9,224 nt of DNA from an uncultured Lachnospiraceae bacterium (GCA_947175845.1 CAMWOK010000098.1:1-9224); one strand, 5' to 3'; positions 1 to 5,509 are shown, numbered from the stretch's first letter. Notes: generated by a model not told the origin, from the sequence alone. Numbers and translations are program-made.

Positions 1-36
1 CTGCCGCCCACTGTCGCGGCAAATCACTACGGTGCC

Positions 37-65
37 ATTATAGCACATAATTTCCCGCATGGGAA
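37..65 (-). promoter_or_regulatory. Extended -10 promoter pointing out of the left edge
   Basis: On the minus strand, 45 to 37 reads TGCTATAAT, a perfect extended -10 (TGnTATAAT). Seventeen bases upstream, 65 to 60 reads TTCCCA, four of six matches to the -35 consensus. The -35 lies inside a dyad, TTCCC-gcat-GGGAA (52-65), which could be an operator or the base of a small hairpin. Transcription would start near position 30 and serve a gene to the left of the window that cannot be seen. The -10 match is direct; the use of this promoter is inferred. Confidence 0.6.
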
Positions 66-116
66 TTATTTTGGGCAAATTTTATACGCATTTTCTAACC
101 CAATGCCGGGTATTGA

Positions 117-527
117 TCATCCCCGCATCCGCTCATCCTTGATATTTTTCTCAAAATGTGCCACCAGCCTGCGCGCCTCCTCCTCGTCCGCCTTCTCGAG
201 CGCGCCGATAAACTCCTCGAGCGGCCCCCGCGTCTGCGCGTCCGCCATGGCGAGGGAATGCCTGAGACTGACGATATAGTCCGCTATGCACTCGCTGAAC
301 ACAAAGGCGACGCTCTCGTCGGGGAGCACTGTGATATTGAGCGTGTACGCCACATCGGTCCACGCGACTTTCTGCGTCATGGCACACAACTCCTTGGTCT
401 TGCGCAGAAAGCGCATCCCCGCCTCCGTCCGATCCAGCACATCGTCCAGAGTGACTCCGAAAAATTCAAAATCCTCCTGTGTGGCAATGCATTCCACCTT
501 TAAATCTGCCTTCTTATGGTATTCCAT
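117..527 (-). CDS. MecA N-terminal-domain-like small protein
   Basis: Encodes 136 residues starting MEYHKK. The ATG at 527 is chosen because AGGAGG (542-537) sits 9 bases upstream; the frame is open to 560 but an earlier ATG there has no such site. After a short beta strand, residues ECIATQEDFEFFGV then a helix with RTEAGMRFLRK and the strand pair YTLNITVLPDESVAFVFSE follow the pattern of the substrate-binding N-terminal domain of MecA, the adaptor that delivers proteins to ClpC. Full MecA proteins are usually above 200 residues with a C-terminal ClpC-binding domain. Here the second half is a charged helical tail with no such domain. The family call rests on pattern resemblance only. The gene follows the 128-residue protein gene after a terminator, with no separate promoter seen. 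Confidence 0.5.
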   Translation of the reverse strand: MEYHKKADLKVECIATQEDFEFFGVTLDDVLDRTEAGMRFLRKTKELCAMTQKVAWTDVAYTLNITVLPDESVAFVFSECIADYIVSLRHSLAMADAQTRGPLEEFIGALEKADEEEARRLVAHFEKNIKDERMRG

Positions 528-572
528 CCTCACATCCCTCCTACCCGTACCGCATCGCACAAACAGCGGAGG

Positions 573-603
573 AAAAAAGGACGCCGGTTCACCACAGCGT
601 CCT
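573..603 (-). terminator. Rho-independent terminator after the 128-residue protein gene
   Basis: Read on the minus strand, a 7-base stem AGGACGC / GCGTCCT (603-597 with 584-578) encloses a 12-base loop and runs straight into a T6 tract (578-573, the first T belonging to the stem). It begins 23 bases after the stop codon of the upstream gene and ends 45 bases before the downstream start codon. I see no promoter between it and the next gene, so it probably attenuates rather than fully separates the two. Confidence 0.75.
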
Positions 604-626
604 ATGTCTCCATCATGACCAGCGTT

Positions 627-1013
627 TTACTCATCTTCCTCCACCAAATCTGTGTGGAACATCAGCAGAAACTCAGCTCCGTTTCGAATCGTGAGTTTCA
701 TCACCACGCCCTTGCCATCCACCGATATTTTTGCGTCTACCCTTTTCACCGTGTCAAGGTTCAGCTGAACCGTAGTAAACATGTCATCGCTCGCCAGACA
801 CATCACCCTGCCTGCGACTTTCGCCTCGGAGCAGATGACTGACAGCGACATATTGAGTCCGGTTCCGTCTGTCACGTCCTCCACCGTCGACAGCGCGATT
901 GGTATATTTTTCACATCCGTCAGTACGGAAATCAGGCTATCAGCGTCATTGACGAGAAGCAGACGATTGCGCATAACCTCTAAATAGTTTGTCCAGTTCT
1001 GCATTCCATCCAT
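627..1013 (-). CDS. Hypothetical protein, 128 residues
   Basis: I do not recognise this protein. The start MDGMQNW is supported by AGGAGG (1026-1021) 7 bases upstream. There is no signal peptide or membrane segment, so it is probably cytoplasmic. Residues 1-30 look helical; from about residue 35 on the protein alternates short hydrophobic strands (MSLSVIC, AGRVMCL, TTVQLNL, AKISVDGKGVVMKLTI) and ends with acidic VEEDE, suggesting a compact beta-rich domain, perhaps ligand- or nucleic-acid-binding. It is the first gene after a perfect consensus promoter with a leader of about 78 bases, and a terminator follows it directly. A MecA-like gene lies downstream in the same orientation. No function is assigned. 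Confidence 0.75.
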   Translation of the reverse strand: MDGMQNWTNYLEVMRNRLLLVNDADSLISVLTDVKNIPIALSTVEDVTDGTGLNMSLSVICSEAKVAGRVMCLASDDMFTTVQLNLDTVKRVDAKISVDGKGVVMKLTIRNGAEFLLMFHTDLVEEDE

Positions 1014-1042
1014 ACTCTGGCCTCCTTTGTACTACTGTGTTG

Positions 1043-1094
1043 ATACTCCCCCTTAACTGAGTTCCTGCAACATACAAGGCCTTTGTCTATATTT
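1043..1094 (-). promoter_or_regulatory. 5' leader with blocks shared with the 7236 gene leader
   Basis: The leader of the 128-residue protein gene contains AAATATAGACAA (1094-1083) just after the -10 and GGGGGAGTAT (1052-1043) 29 bases before the start codon. The leader of the transglutaminase-like gene at the other end of the window has AAATATAGATAA and the identical GGGGGAGTAT at nearly the same spacings, and both share ATGTT followed closely by GGA between the blocks. The likeness is seen directly. Whether it works as RNA or as a protein-binding DNA site is not known. Confidence 0.55.
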
Positions 1095-1097
1095 TAT

Positions 1098-1126
1098 ATT
1101 ATACGTTTTCTGTTAAAATGTGTCAA
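1098..1126 (-). promoter_or_regulatory. Perfect consensus sigma-A promoter
   Basis: On the minus strand TTGACA (1126-1121) and TATAAT (1103-1098) are separated by exactly 17 bases. Transcription should start near 1091 and give a leader of about 78 bases before the ATG at 1013. The promoter lies just after the RluA-family gene stop, so the hypothetical and MecA-like genes form a separate unit from the kinase/regulator/RluA genes. Confidence 0.88.
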
Positions 1127-1148
1127 CTCCTATTGCGCGTATATTTTA

Positions 1149-1820
1149 TCAGAATATTTTAGAAAATTTATCATAATTTAATGAAAATTCCATCTTCCTG
1201 CCCGTAACCGGGTGTGCGAATAAAACCGCATGAGCCATGAGCGCTGTGCTGTTGACTGCATACGTTCCCGACAGCTCCCTCGAAAGCTCCGAGCCATATT
1301 TGAAGTCTCCCAGAAGCGCAAGCCCCGCATGTGCCATCTGCGCCCGGATCTGATGATGCCTGCCTGTGAACAGCTCAATTTCCAGCAGCGACGCGACGTC
1401 GTTGTGCCGCAGCAGCCGCCAGTGCAGCGCTGCCTTCTTTGCCCCGCACGCGTCCTTAGAAACCACGCTGGACAGGTTAGTCCGCGCGTCCTTGCGCAGA
1501 TAGTCCGTCAGCGTCCCCTCCGGAGCCTGCGGGACACCCGCAGCAAGTGCCACATATTTTTTGGTTAGAGTGCCCTGCTGCAACGCCGCGCTGAGGCGTC
1601 TTGCCGCCCCTGAGTCCTTTGCAAAAACCAGAAGCCCTTCCACAGGCTGGTCGAGTCTGTGCACGACGCCGATATAGGTGTCCTCACCCTTTTTCCGGCG
1701 GTAATTTTTCAGTTCAGACACGAGGTCTGCCTGGCCGACCCGCGCCGTCTCCGTGGCAATTCCTGCCGGTTTGTGCACCACCATCAGCGCAGTATCCTCA
1801 TACACTATCATTTTATCCAT
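1149..1820 (-). CDS. RluA-family RNA pseudouridine synthase
   Basis: Converts specific uridines in rRNA or tRNA to pseudouridine; the target base cannot be told from sequence. The 223-residue protein holds the family motif HRLD at residues 54-57, with Asp57 the expected catalytic aspartate. GRHHQIR (153-159) corresponds to the usual GRTHQIR, and the opening VVHKPAG (14-20) is typical. The segment after the catalytic Asp reads QPVEGLLVFAK instead of the common RDTSG form. There is no N-terminal S4 RNA-binding domain, so this is the short, stand-alone type. The start is backed by a modest site, TAGGAA (1835-1830), 9 bases upstream; Met4 is a less likely alternative. It follows the response regulator gene by 44 bases and is probably co-transcribed with it, although no functional link is implied. 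Confidence 0.9.
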   Translation of the reverse strand: MDKMIVYEDTALMVVHKPAGIATETARVGQADLVSELKNYRRKKGEDTYIGVVHRLDQPVEGLLVFAKDSGAARRLSAALQQGTLTKKYVALAAGVPQAPEGTLTDYLRKDARTNLSSVVSKDACGAKKAALHWRLLRHNDVASLLEIELFTGRHHQIRAQMAHAGLALLGDFKYGSELSRELSGTYAVNSTALMAHAVLFAHPVTGRKMEFSLNYDKFSKIF

Positions 1821-1864
1821 CTTTGCACATTCCTATTCGGATGTAAAATTTTGTCTCTTTCCAA

Positions 1865-2554
1865 TCAGAGCTTAAAGCGGTATCCCACGCCCCATATCGT
1901 CTCGATATACTGCGGCTTGGAGGTGTCCGACTCGATCTTCTCGCGGATTTTCTTGATGTGAACTGTCACGGTGGCAATGTCCCCGATCGAATCCATATCC
2001 CAGATTTCCCGGAAAATCTCCTCCTTGGTGAACACATGGTTTGGATTCTCCGCGAGGAATGTCAGCAGATCAAACTCCTTTGTCGTAAAGTTGCGCTCCT
2101 CGCCGTCCACAAACACGCGCCGCGCGGTCTTGTCAATGCGGATTCCGCGAATCTCCACAATGTCGTTCTCCTTGGTGTGGCTGCCGACCAGGCGGTTGTA
2201 GCGCGCCATGTGCGCCTTCACGCGCGCCACCAGCTCACTCGGGCTGAACGGCTTTGTCAGGTAATCGTCGGCGCCGAGACCCAGCCCGCGGATTTTGTCA
2301 ATGTCGTCCTTCTTCGCAGAGACCATGAGAATCGGCACATCCTTGTCCTCCCGGATGCGCCTGCAGATCTCAAACCCGTCAATTCCGGGGAGCATCAGGT
2401 CGAGGATAATCAGGTCAAAATCCTCCGCAAGCGCCGTTGCAAGCCCTGTGTCCCCGCTGTTTTCAATCTTTACCTCAAAGTCATTCAGTTCCAGATAATC
2501 TTTCTCGAGCTCCGCGATCGCTTCCTCGTCCTCTACTATCAATATTCTGCTCAT
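1865..2554 (-). CDS. OmpR/PhoB-family response regulator
   Basis: A 229-residue two-component transcription factor. Residues 1-120 form the receiver domain: acidic pocket Glu8/Asp9, phospho-acceptor Asp52 in ILDLMLPGIDG, Ser79 at the switch position and Lys101 in the LTKPF motif. Residues 130-229 form the winged-helix DNA-binding domain, with FTTKEFDLLTFL and the ending TIWGVGYRFKL. The start MSRILIVEDE at 2554 is preferred over an open extension to 2599 because it matches family length and has AAAGGA (2568-2563) 8 bases upstream. It lies 103 bases after the histidine kinase gene, its obvious partner. Its target genes are unknown; the kinase promoter region could include an autoregulatory site, but no clear repeat was found. 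Confidence 0.95.
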   Translation of the reverse strand: MSRILIVEDEEAIAELEKDYLELNDFEVKIENSGDTGLATALAEDFDLIILDLMLPGIDGFEICRRIREDKDVPILMVSAKKDDIDKIRGLGLGADDYLTKPFSPSELVARVKAHMARYNRLVGSHTKENDIVEIRGIRIDKTARRVFVDGEERNFTTKEFDLLTFLAENPNHVFTKEEIFREIWDMDSIGDIATVTVHIKKIREKIESDTSKPQYIETIWGVGYRFKL

Positions 2555-2657
2555 ACGCTCTATCCTTTCCTTGTCCATACTGTAAGAAACCGTCTTCACG
2601 ATACCGCTTCACGGACTGTGCGGCATCCTGCAAATAAACTACAGCCTTTCCACCGGC

Positions 2658-3806
2658 CTAAATGAAAACCTCATCCGTCTTCTCCGTGTACTTGCGCAGT
2701 ACAAAATGGATGCAGGTCCCTTCTCCCTCCTTGCTGGTCGCCCACACATAGCCTCCGTGGTCCTCGATAATCTTCTTCACGATGCTCAGCCCGATCCCGC
2801 TGCCGCCCTGAAGCGAATTTCTAGAGGCGTCCGTCCGGTAAAACCGCTCGAAGATGCTTCCGATATCCTTCGATGCAATCCCCTTGCCGTCGTCCTCGAT
2901 CTCGATCTTGACCGACTCGCCCTCATCGAGAAGCCGGATGTCAATCTCTCCGTTCTCGTGATCCATGTACTTGACACTGTTGCTGATAACGTTGTTGATG
3001 ACTTTCTTGATCTGCTCCGGGTCCGCCACAACACAGGTGTCCGCGGACAGCAGATTGGTGAAATTCAGGTGAATGTTCTCGGATTCCAGGTCCAGGCCGA
3101 CCTCCTCCACACAGTCTGAAAAATACTCTGTGACATTTAAAATGTTGAAATGGTACGGAATCTTGTTCGAGCCAATCCCGGAGTAGGTGGTCAGCTCGTT
3201 GATGAGCCGATCCATGTCGTTCGCCTTATTGTAGATGGTCTTGATGTACTTATCCATCTTCTCCGGCGTGTTCGCCACACCGTCCATAATTCCCTCGACA
3301 TATCCCTTGATCGAGGTGATCGGCGTCTTGAGGTCGTGGGAGATATTGCTCACCAGCTCCTTTGACTTCTTCTCGTTCTGCGCCTTCTCCTCCTCGCTCT
3401 CCTTGAGCTGGAGGCGCATCTGCTCATAATTGTTGAAGAGCACTCCGATCTCATCTCCGCGCCCGCCGTTCATATGGTAGTCAAAATCGCCTATGGAGAT
3501 GTGCTGCATCGCCACGCTCAGCTCCTTGAGTGGTCTGTACACATCCCGGTTGAGCCACGCGGTGATTACCGCACTCGTGAAAATCAGGATGGCGGACATG
3601 GCGACGAGCATGTATTTGAGAAGGCGCCTGTTGACGATAGCGCCAATCATGATATCTTTCTTGCTCAGCTCCTGCAGCATGTCGATATTCTCATAGTACC
3701 CAAATCCCAGAAATACCAGAACTGTGCACATGAGCGGCACCAGGATGATTGCCAGAAAAAGAATCATCATTTTCGTTTTCAGTTTGATCTGTGCCCTGCT
3801 GTTCAT
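2658..3806 (-). CDS. Membrane sensor histidine kinase
   Basis: A 382-residue inner-membrane kinase. Two transmembrane helices (about 13-36 and 65-85) flank a loop of only about 28 residues, too small for a folded sensor domain, so it may sense through the membrane or through a partner. A HAMP linker (86-138) and a charged coiled coil lead to the phospho-acceptor His157 in SNISHDLKTP. The ATPase domain shows the N box with Asn272 and Asn276, the G1 motif DDGKGI (305-310), FERFYR (319-324) and the glycine-rich GGSGIGL (334-340). All core catalytic motifs are present. The kinase gene precedes its regulator, the reverse of the commoner order. The start has only a weak GGGG (3823-3820) 13 bases upstream. 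Its promoter is probably the extended -10 at 3930-3938. Confidence 0.95.
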   Translation of the reverse strand: MNSRAQIKLKTKMMILFLAIILVPLMCTVLVFLGFGYYENIDMLQELSKKDIMIGAIVNRRLLKYMLVAMSAILIFTSAVITAWLNRDVYRPLKELSVAMQHISIGDFDYHMNGGRGDEIGVLFNNYEQMRLQLKESEEEKAQNEKKSKELVSNISHDLKTPITSIKGYVEGIMDGVANTPEKMDKYIKTIYNKANDMDRLINELTTYSGIGSNKIPYHFNILNVTEYFSDCVEEVGLDLESENIHLNFTNLLSADTCVVADPEQIKKVINNVISNSVKYMDHENGEIDIRLLDEGESVKIEIEDDGKGIASKDIGSIFERFYRTDASRNSLQGGSGIGLSIVKKIIEDHGGYVWATSKEGEGTCIHFVLRKYTEKTDEVFI

Positions 3807-3861
3807 ATACTTATACCGTCCCCATTTCGTGCGCCCTTTCCCGCTTCCCTTGCATGTCCAG

Positions 3862-3915
3862 ACTGCCGCTTAATAAACAAACCGGCGCCTGTGTGCATAA
3901 AAAAGATGCGGCAGT
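3862..3915 (-). repeat. Inverted repeat in the kinase mRNA leader
   Basis: ACTGCCGC (3862-3869) and GCGGCAGT (3908-3915) are perfect 8-base complements separated by 38 bases. If transcription starts near 3923, the repeat begins about eight bases from the RNA 5' end and could form a leader stem. The enclosed loop contains a T6 tract. No known riboswitch class is recognised. Confidence 0.5.
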
Positions 3916-3929
3916 GCAATGATAAGCAT

Positions 3930-3938
3930 AGTATAGCA
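3930..3938 (-). promoter_or_regulatory. Extended -10 promoter for the kinase/regulator genes
   Basis: The minus strand reads TGCTATACT from 3938 to 3930, an extended -10 with one mismatch to TGnTATAAT. No good -35 is present at 17 bases upstream, as is common for extended -10 promoters, which often depend on an activator or lack a -35. The predicted leader is about 115 bases. Confidence 0.55.
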
Positions 3939-4020
3939 TATCCGCCCTGAAAATATAGTGGTTTGGAGATTTCTTAATTTTTTTTTAATCAGCAGTCCCA
4001 AAATTTTTAAAAAAGGATTA

Positions 4021-4049
4021 TTGACAAGCTGCGAAAATTAGAATATGAT
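4021..4049 (+). promoter_or_regulatory. Sigma-A promoter of the PerR-like gene
   Basis: TTGACA (4021-4026), a 17-base spacer and TATGAT (4044-4049) give a near-consensus promoter with 11 of 12 matches. Transcription should begin near 4056, giving a leader of about 75 bases. The -10 overlaps the start of a Fur-type operator, so bound repressor would block polymerase. Confidence 0.85.
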
Positions 4050-4065
4050 AATGATAATCATTACT
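4047..4065 (+). promoter_or_regulatory. Fur-type operator (Fur box)
   Basis: The 19 bases match the classic Fur box GATAATGATAATCATTATC at 17 positions; only the last two differ. It forms a perfect 7-1-7 dyad centred on 4056 and includes two head-to-tail GATAAT hexamers (4047 and 4053) plus one inverted. As a PerR box (7-1-7 TTATAAT type) the match is poorer. Overlap with the -10 and start site implies repression, most simply autoregulation by the adjacent gene product. Confidence 0.85.
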
Positions 4066-4074
4066 GTTTTGTCG

Positions 4075-4092
4075 GATAATGATTGAGATGAT
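4075..4092 (+). promoter_or_regulatory. Second, degenerate GATAAT hexamer run
   Basis: GATAAT-GATTGA-GATGAT follow one another in exact 6-base register, and the first nine bases (GATAATGAT) repeat the left arm of the main Fur box 28 bases upstream. It lies in the leader of the PerR-like gene and might be a secondary repressor site. Moderate to weak support. Confidence 0.35.
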
Positions 4093-4130
4093 ACAGCGTG
4101 TTCTAACGGTAATGCATCAGGGGAGGTTTT

Positions 4131-4520
4131 ATGAGTATGAAATACAGCCGCCAGAGGGCAGCGATTCTCTCCTTCCTACAATCCCGCAGGGATCACCCGA
4201 CCGCAGAACTGGTCTATTCCAGTGTGAAGGAGGAATTTCCCAATATCAGCCTGGGCACTGTGTACCGCAATCTGAATCAGCTGGCGGAGGCCAGGATTAT
4301 CACCAAACACAGCTTTGGTATGCTGGGGACTGATCACTTTGATTACAACACAGACCCGCACTATCATTTTGTTTGCAGCTGCTGCAATGCAGTGATCGAT
4401 CTGCCTGCAAGTCCAGACGACTTTTTGTCGATTGAGGCGGAGGCTGCGAAAGGTTTTGACGGGCTGATACAAGGACACAGTTTATACTTCTGCGGCATCT
4501 GTAAGAATTGCCTGAACTAA
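4131..4520 (+). CDS. perR: PerR-like Fur-family metalloregulator
   Basis: A 129-residue DNA-binding repressor of the peroxide/iron response. The N-terminal winged helix includes HPTAELVY and ISLGTVYRNL. Candidate regulatory-metal ligands equivalent to those of Bacillus PerR are His22, Asp71, His77, His79 and Asp90; the aspartate in VIDL is the PerR-type residue, where Fur has glutamate. The structural zinc site would be Cys82/Cys85 with Cys124/Cys127; Cys84 and Cys121 are extra. Arg46 in TVYRNL is the Fur-type residue at the position where Bacillus PerR has Asn61, which fits the Fur-style operator. AGGGGAGG (4119-4126) is only 4 bases from the ATG at 4131 but 10 from Met3 at 4137, so MKYSRQR may be the true start. 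Directly upstream of rubrerythrin and rubredoxin, which it likely controls. Confidence 0.85.
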   Translation: MSMKYSRQRAAILSFLQSRRDHPTAELVYSSVKEEFPNISLGTVYRNLNQLAEARIITKHSFGMLGTDHFDYNTDPHYHFVCSCCNAVIDLPASPDDFLSIEAEAAKGFDGLIQGHSLYFCGICKNCLN

Positions 4521-4528
4521 GAACCATC

Positions 4529-4547
4529 TAAAATTCAGATAATCTGA
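4529..4547 (+). promoter_or_regulatory. Possible promoter -10 with overlapping Fur-like dyad before rubrerythrin
   Basis: TAAAAT (4529-4534) resembles a -10, but the only -35-like sequence, TTGCCT (4508-4513), is at a short 15-base spacing. A perfect 6-1-6 dyad TCAGAT-A-ATCTGA (4535-4547) follows, sharing the core GATAATC with the main Fur box. Its centre is 7 bases past the -10, the same geometry as at the PerR-like gene promoter. Suggestive only. Confidence 0.35.
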
Positions 4548-4570
4548 CCAGAACAGCTGATATCTGGTCA
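4545..4570 (+). repeat. Hairpin between the PerR-like and rubrerythrin genes
   Basis: TGACCAGA (4545-4552) and TCTGGTCA (4563-4570) form a perfect 8-base stem with a 10-base loop. AAAAG follows instead of a T tract, so it is not a canonical terminator. A smaller hairpin GGCTTT/AAAGCC follows at 4584-4599. These may be weak attenuators or processing sites that let rubrerythrin reach a higher level than the regulator. Confidence 0.5.
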
Positions 4571-4652
4571 AAAGAATCAAACTGGCTTTATGGAAAGCCG
4601 TCTCGCAATTGAGGCCGTTTTCCTGAGTGATAATAACAAGGAGGATTTAAGT

Positions 4653-5192
4653 ATGAAATTTGTATGTAGTGTATGTGGTTACGTTTACGAGGGCGACAGC
4701 GCACCGGAGAAGTGCCCGCAGTGCGGCGTTTCCGCAGATAAGTTCGTGGCGCAGGCCGGCGAAAGAGAGTGGGCTGCAGAGCATGTAGTCGGCGTTGCAA
4801 AGGGCGTGAGCGAGGACATCATGGCGGACCTGAGAGCAAACTTCAACGGCGAGTGCACAGAGGTCGGCATGTACCTTGCCATGGCGAGAGTGGCGCACAG
4901 AGAGGGCTATCCTGAGATCGGCCTCTACTGGGAGAAGGCAGCATGGGAGGAGGCTGAGCACGCAGCGAAGTTCGCAGAGCTTCTCGGCGAGGTTGTGACT
5001 GACTCCACCAAGAAGAACCTTGAGATGCGTGTCGAGGCTGAGAACGGCGCTACAGCAGGCAAGTTTGACCTCGCTAAGCGCGCTAAGGCGGCAAATCTTG
5101 ACGCAATCCATGATACCGTTCATGAGATGGCACGCGACGAGGCAAGACACGGCAAGGCATTTGAGGGTCTGTTAAAGAGATACTTCGGCTAA
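4653..5192 (+). CDS. rbr: Reverse rubrerythrin (peroxide reductase)
   Basis: A 179-residue cytoplasmic non-haem iron protein that reduces hydrogen peroxide to water using electrons from NAD(P)H passed through rubredoxin-type carriers. The rubredoxin-like iron site comes first (Cys5-x2-Cys8 and Cys21-x2-Cys24, residues 1-35), followed by the four-helix diiron domain, the reverse of classical rubrerythrin order. Likely diiron ligands include Glu67 or Glu70, Glu100 and His103 (ExxH), Glu130, and Glu163 and His166 (ExxH). The start at 4653 has AAGGAGGA (4638-4645) seven bases upstream, and family proteins begin with MKFxCxxCG; the frame stays open to 4590 but that extension is not supported. In Clostridium acetobutylicum this family is strongly induced through PerR, which agrees with the neighbouring regulator here. 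Confidence 0.94.
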   Translation: MKFVCSVCGYVYEGDSAPEKCPQCGVSADKFVAQAGEREWAAEHVVGVAKGVSEDIMADLRANFNGECTEVGMYLAMARVAHREGYPEIGLYWEKAAWEEAEHAAKFAELLGEVVTDSTKKNLEMRVEAENGATAGKFDLAKRAKAANLDAIHDTVHEMARDEARHGKAFEGLLKRYFG

Positions 5193-5212
5193 GCAAAAGC
5201 GTTACAATCCAG

Positions 5213-5245
5213 GCTGGGTTATCTGTCACAGACAGATGGCCCGGC
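5213..5245 (+). repeat. Long hairpin between rubrerythrin and rubredoxin genes
   Basis: Bases 5213-5227 pair with 5231-5245 to give a 15-base stem (12 Watson-Crick pairs, three G-U) around the three-base loop ACA; the inner ATCTGTC/GACAGAT part is perfect. No T tract follows, so it should not stop transcription cleanly. It may protect the 3' end of the rubrerythrin message or mark a processing point within a shared transcript. Confidence 0.65.
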
Positions 5246-5294
5246 ATATTCTCACAAGTCTATTATTTAATGATTAGAAAAGGAGCTGACAAGT

Positions 5295-5468
5295 ATGCAG
5301 AAATATTTTTGCAATCCCTGTGGATATACATATGACCCTGAAAAAGGTGATCCGGATCACGGCATCGCACCCGGCACAGCATTTGAAGATCTTCCGGCTG
5401 ACTGGTGCTGCCCGCTGTGCGGCGTGACCAAGGACATGTTCCAGCCGCTCATCAAAAACTACAACTAA
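5295..5468 (+). CDS. Rubredoxin
   Basis: A 57-residue electron carrier with one iron held by four cysteines: Cys6-x2-Cys9 in FCNPCGYTYDPEKGD and Cys39-x2-Cys42 in WCCPLCGVTKDMF. An extra Cys38 replaces the usual Val before the second pair. Length and the full Y-D-P, G-I-x-P-G-T and LP-x-D-W motifs match free-standing rubredoxins. AAGGAG (5280-5285) lies 9 bases before the ATG. It is 102 bases after reverse rubrerythrin and in the same direction, and probably supplies it with electrons. The gene ends 41 bases before a strong terminator. It is too short for many automated gene callers to report. Confidence 0.95.
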   Translation: MQKYFCNPCGYTYDPEKGDPDHGIAPGTAFEDLPADWCCPLCGVTKDMFQPLIKNYN

Positions 5469-5509
5469 ATAAGCGTCAGTCAGGCGGTATCGTTTTGCCG
5501 CACGGGACT

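Larger units (their letters stand above)
3807..4130. other. Divergent intergenic region between kinase and PerR-like genes
   Basis: These 324 bases hold no gene. They contain a leftward extended -10 promoter for the kinase, a leader inverted repeat (3862-3915), a T/A-rich stretch at about 3970-4020 that could act as an UP-element-like region, a rightward promoter (4021-4049), a Fur-type box (4047-4065) and a second run of degenerate GATAAT hexamers (4075-4092). The two promoters point away from each other, with their -10 elements about 110 bases apart. Confidence 0.8.

Noticed and set aside
1958..2665. A 235-residue plus-strand open frame opposite the response regulator
   Set aside because: Antisense shadow; the minus-strand protein has all receiver and winged-helix motifs.
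4545..4570. Terminator after the PerR-like gene
   Set aside because: The stem is perfect but is followed by an A-rich stretch with no T tract, so it is listed only as a hairpin.
4590..4652. An in-frame N-terminal extension of rubrerythrin by 21 residues
   Set aside because: The ATG at 4653 has an ideal AAGGAGGA site and the family begins at MKFxCxxCG; the extension overlaps a small hairpin and has no ribosome site.
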